DNA of 52,358 nt, taken from Flavobacteriales bacterium UBA958. Its GTDB lineage: Bacteria > Bacteroidota > Bacteroidia > Flavobacteriales_D > Crocinitomicaceae. Position numbers and translations under genes: made by a program. Shown here piece after piece: positions 51,928 through 52,358 of this stretch. A model generated the notes under the pieces. It was not told where the DNA came from, searched no databases, and was given only the letters and a program-made list of their open reading frames with translations. The DNA lies in assembly GCA_002293045.1 (NCBI GenBank), contig DBCM01000035.1, positions 1-52,358 on the forward strand, given 5' to 3'. Every line of letters starts with the position of its first letter. Positions within the stretch are counted from its first letter, which is position 1.

Positions 51928-52358
51928 ATGATTGAAATAAAAAAATATTTCCAAAAAATGGTTGCTATTTCTGAAAAAGATTGGGGGTTCTTTTCATCGA
52001 AACTTATAAGACGTGAATTTGCCAAAAATTCAATAATTTTAAAAGTAGGTCATAAAGAAAACTACTTATCTTTCATTGAGAAGGGAATTGTTAGAAAATG
52101 TATTCCTCAAGAATTTGATGATATAACTTTTGAATTTGCATTCGTCAATAATTTTGTGTCCGCATATGATTTTTTCTTGACACAAGAACCATCAACTTAC
52201 CAGTTAGAAACCTTAACAGACACTATACTCTGGAGTGTATCGTATACTGACTTAGAAATAATTTATGACAAAACGGAAATTGGCAATACTATAGGAAGAT
52301 TGGCAAGCGAAGACCTGTTTATGAAAAAATCTAAGCGAGAATTATCTTTATTAATCCA
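51928..52358 (+). CDS. Crp/Fnr-family transcriptional regulator, C-terminus beyond window end
   Basis: The frame is open from ATG 51928 to the window edge (143 codons). It shows a cyclic-nucleotide-binding-like beta roll: FAKNSIILKVGHKENYLSFIEKGIVRKC matches the first strands of cNMP-binding domains, and EFAFVNNFVSAYDFFLTQEPSTYQLETLTDTILWSVSYTDLEIIYD the last strands and start of the long helix. The protein probably continues with a helix-turn-helix. Bacteroidota proteins of this type seldom bind cAMP, and the canonical phosphate-binding GE-x-R-A motif is absent. Start and frame are well supported by a clean polypeptide; the DNA-binding part is unseen. Confidence 0.8.
   Translation, partial: MIEIKKYFQKMVAISEKDWGFFSSKLIRREFAKNSIILKVGHKENYLSFIEKGIVRKCIPQEFDDITFEFAFVNNFVSAYDFFLTQEPSTYQLETLTDTILWSVSYTDLEIIYDKTEIGNTIGRLASEDLFMKKSKRELSLLI

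Overview
The window looks like the chromosome of a gliding or adhesive member of the Bacteroidota, most likely Flavobacteriales (inference). Four proteins carry type IX secretion (T9SS) C-terminal sorting domains. There are PorP/SprF and OmpA/PD40 partners, an S46 dipeptidyl peptidase, a TonB receptor with a carboxypeptidase-like N-terminal domain, a Bacteroidota-style ECF sigma factor with a barrel-bearing partner, and repeated promoter boxes of the form TAnnTTTG. No rRNA, tRNA, CRISPR array, insertion sequence or integrase was seen.

Layout. 1-6598 (minus) is a tightly packed run: family 2 glycosyltransferase, rlmH, a polytopic membrane protein, asnB and menC (cut by the window edge). It is preceded by an S46 peptidase of apparent DPP11 type (6642-8765) that diverges from ribF. 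8846-16247 (plus) holds ribF, an overlapping LRR protein, then a T9SS surface module: an 883-aa type B CTD protein, PorP/SprF, an OmpA protein with PD40 and SprB-like parts, and a small membrane protein. marC converges on it. 16975-22324 (plus) carries two secreted jelly-roll-like proteins, a YwqK/MORN-repeat protein and a TlpA-like redoxin. Behind the redoxin lies a 3' remnant of a second YwqK-like gene. 22598-24148 (minus) is a triple-FAS1 protein with a type A CTD, and 24438-25652 (plus) an MFS transporter.

25668-39692 (minus) is one 14-kb gene for a 4674-aa T9SS adhesin, 27% of the window. It has about 34 Ig/PKD-like modules, part of them arranged as four copies of a five-module super-repeat (about 1.43 kb each). 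About nine PKD domains and a type B CTD follow. From about residue 552 to 3581 I find no lysine and only one arginine.

39977-49794 is a mosaic of lipoproteins, an ECF sigma factor overlapping a single-TM plus beta-barrel protein, a TonB-dependent receptor and several small secreted or membrane proteins. 49893-52358 is more accessory in character: a self-inhibited Fic AMPylase, a gene-poor stretch with doubtful short ORFs, and the start of a Crp/Fnr-family regulator cut by the window end.

The unifying theme is the cell surface: polysaccharide synthesis, T9SS export and anchoring, very large adhesins, peptide use and nutrient uptake. The most unusual element is the giant, nearly K/R-free, hierarchically duplicated adhesin.
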